Origin: Comamonadaceae bacterium
Lineage (GTDB): Bacteria; Pseudomonadota; Gammaproteobacteria; Burkholderiales; Burkholderiaceae_C
Assembly (NCBI GenBank): GCA_947479935.1
Contig: CANKBG010000018.1
Location: 1 to 52,268, forward strand
DNA: 52,268 nt
Reading direction: 5' to 3'
Below, in pieces: positions 52,168 to 52,268 of this stretch (position 1 is the first letter of the stretch; each line of letters starts with the position of its first letter). A model generated the notes under the pieces. That model did not search any database. It was given only the letters and a program-made list of their open reading frames with translations, and was not told the origin of the DNA. The translations under genes were made by a program, and so were the position numbers.

Positions 52168-52268
52168 AGCCTGACAATGTCCTACTTTCACACGGGAACC
52201 CGCACTATCATCGGCGCTAAGTCGTTTCACTGTCCTGTTCGGGATGGGAAGGAGTGGTACCAACTTGC
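52168..52268 (-). rRNA. rrf: 5S ribosomal RNA (5' end beyond the window)
   Basis: The minus-strand sequence holds conserved 5S blocks: CCCATCCCGAACAGGACAGT, GAAACGACTTAGCGCCGATG and a 3' end GACATTGTCAGGC. About 101 nt are present; roughly 13-15 nt of the 5' strand are missing at the window edge. A terminator lies 12 bp after the 3' end, so this is the last gene of an rRNA operon that continues to the right. Confidence 0.95.

Overview
The window looks like chromosomal DNA of a betaproteobacterium of the order Burkholderiales, most likely a Comamonadaceae member (Limnohabitans/Rhodoferax-like). This rests on the fused double-length UvrA, the corC-lnt-glyQ-glyS-gmhB-plsC gene order, a complete leucine/isovalerate (liu) catabolic set with a LiuR-type regulator, and the 5S rRNA sequence at the right edge. 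The genus is inference. Genes are dense and often coupled by ATGA or 1-nt overlaps. No phage, integron, CRISPR array or transposase gene was seen.

Layout. (1) 1-2173: a FecR-domain exported protein divergent from a Crp/Fnr-type regulator, with a perfect TGTGA-N6-TCACA palindrome between them; the first codons of one more gene lie at 1-30. (2) 2183-12850: a surface-polysaccharide locus with two GT2 glycosyltransferases, a 900+ residue three-domain glycosyltransferase with a coiled coil, a polyprenyl-phosphate sugar-1-phosphate transferase, a Wzm/Wzt ABC exporter, an LpxL-like acyltransferase and an O-antigen ligase. Together they suggest ABC-transporter-dependent O-antigen or capsule assembly and ligation. 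(3) 12892-18903: a 2003-residue UvrA with four ABC cassettes. (4) 18904-20242: a small accessory patch with three palindromic repeats sharing GGGGTCAGA/TCTGACCCC ends, a brnT toxin remnant, a brnA antitoxin gene and an unlisted 55-codon membrane protein gene. A fourth copy of the repeat lies in frame inside uvrA. (5) 20243-23436: an MHS-type MFS transporter, a lone DUF4212 membrane protein, a 2-hydroxychromene-2-carboxylate isomerase-like protein and a DUF1289 protein.

(6) 23441-40581: two minus-strand catabolic operons. The first, read from 31065 down to 22491, encodes both 3-methylcrotonyl-CoA carboxylase subunits, an acyl-CoA dehydrogenase, a methylglutaconyl-CoA hydratase-like protein, a GhrA-type reductase and HMG-CoA lyase, and faces a divergent AraC-family regulator. 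The second, from 39306 down to 32175, encodes LiuR, a thioesterase, isovaleryl-CoA dehydrogenase, beta-carbonic anhydrase, thiolase, an SDR, a second acyl-CoA dehydrogenase, a YchJ-like protein and a HAD phosphatase. Isovaleryl-CoA can be carried to acetoacetate and acetyl-CoA by these genes, and the carbonic anhydrase could supply bicarbonate to the carboxylase. A perfect LiuR-like palindrome separates liuR from a metallo-beta-lactamase-fold gene.

(7) 40611-49304: a housekeeping block on the minus strand (YgjP-like metallopeptidase, plsC, gmhB, glyS, glyQ, lnt, corC) and a GNAT protein. (8) 49485-52268: fadD plus a second MBL-fold hydrolase on the plus strand, meeting a 5S rRNA gene on the minus strand across a strong shared terminator hairpin.

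The least ordinary parts are the palindromic repeat family (18.1-20.2 kb, including the copy translated inside uvrA), the truncated BrnT/BrnA pair between two oppositely oriented repeats, the consensus CRP box beside an atypical Crp-like protein, and the coiled-coil multi-domain glycosyltransferase.
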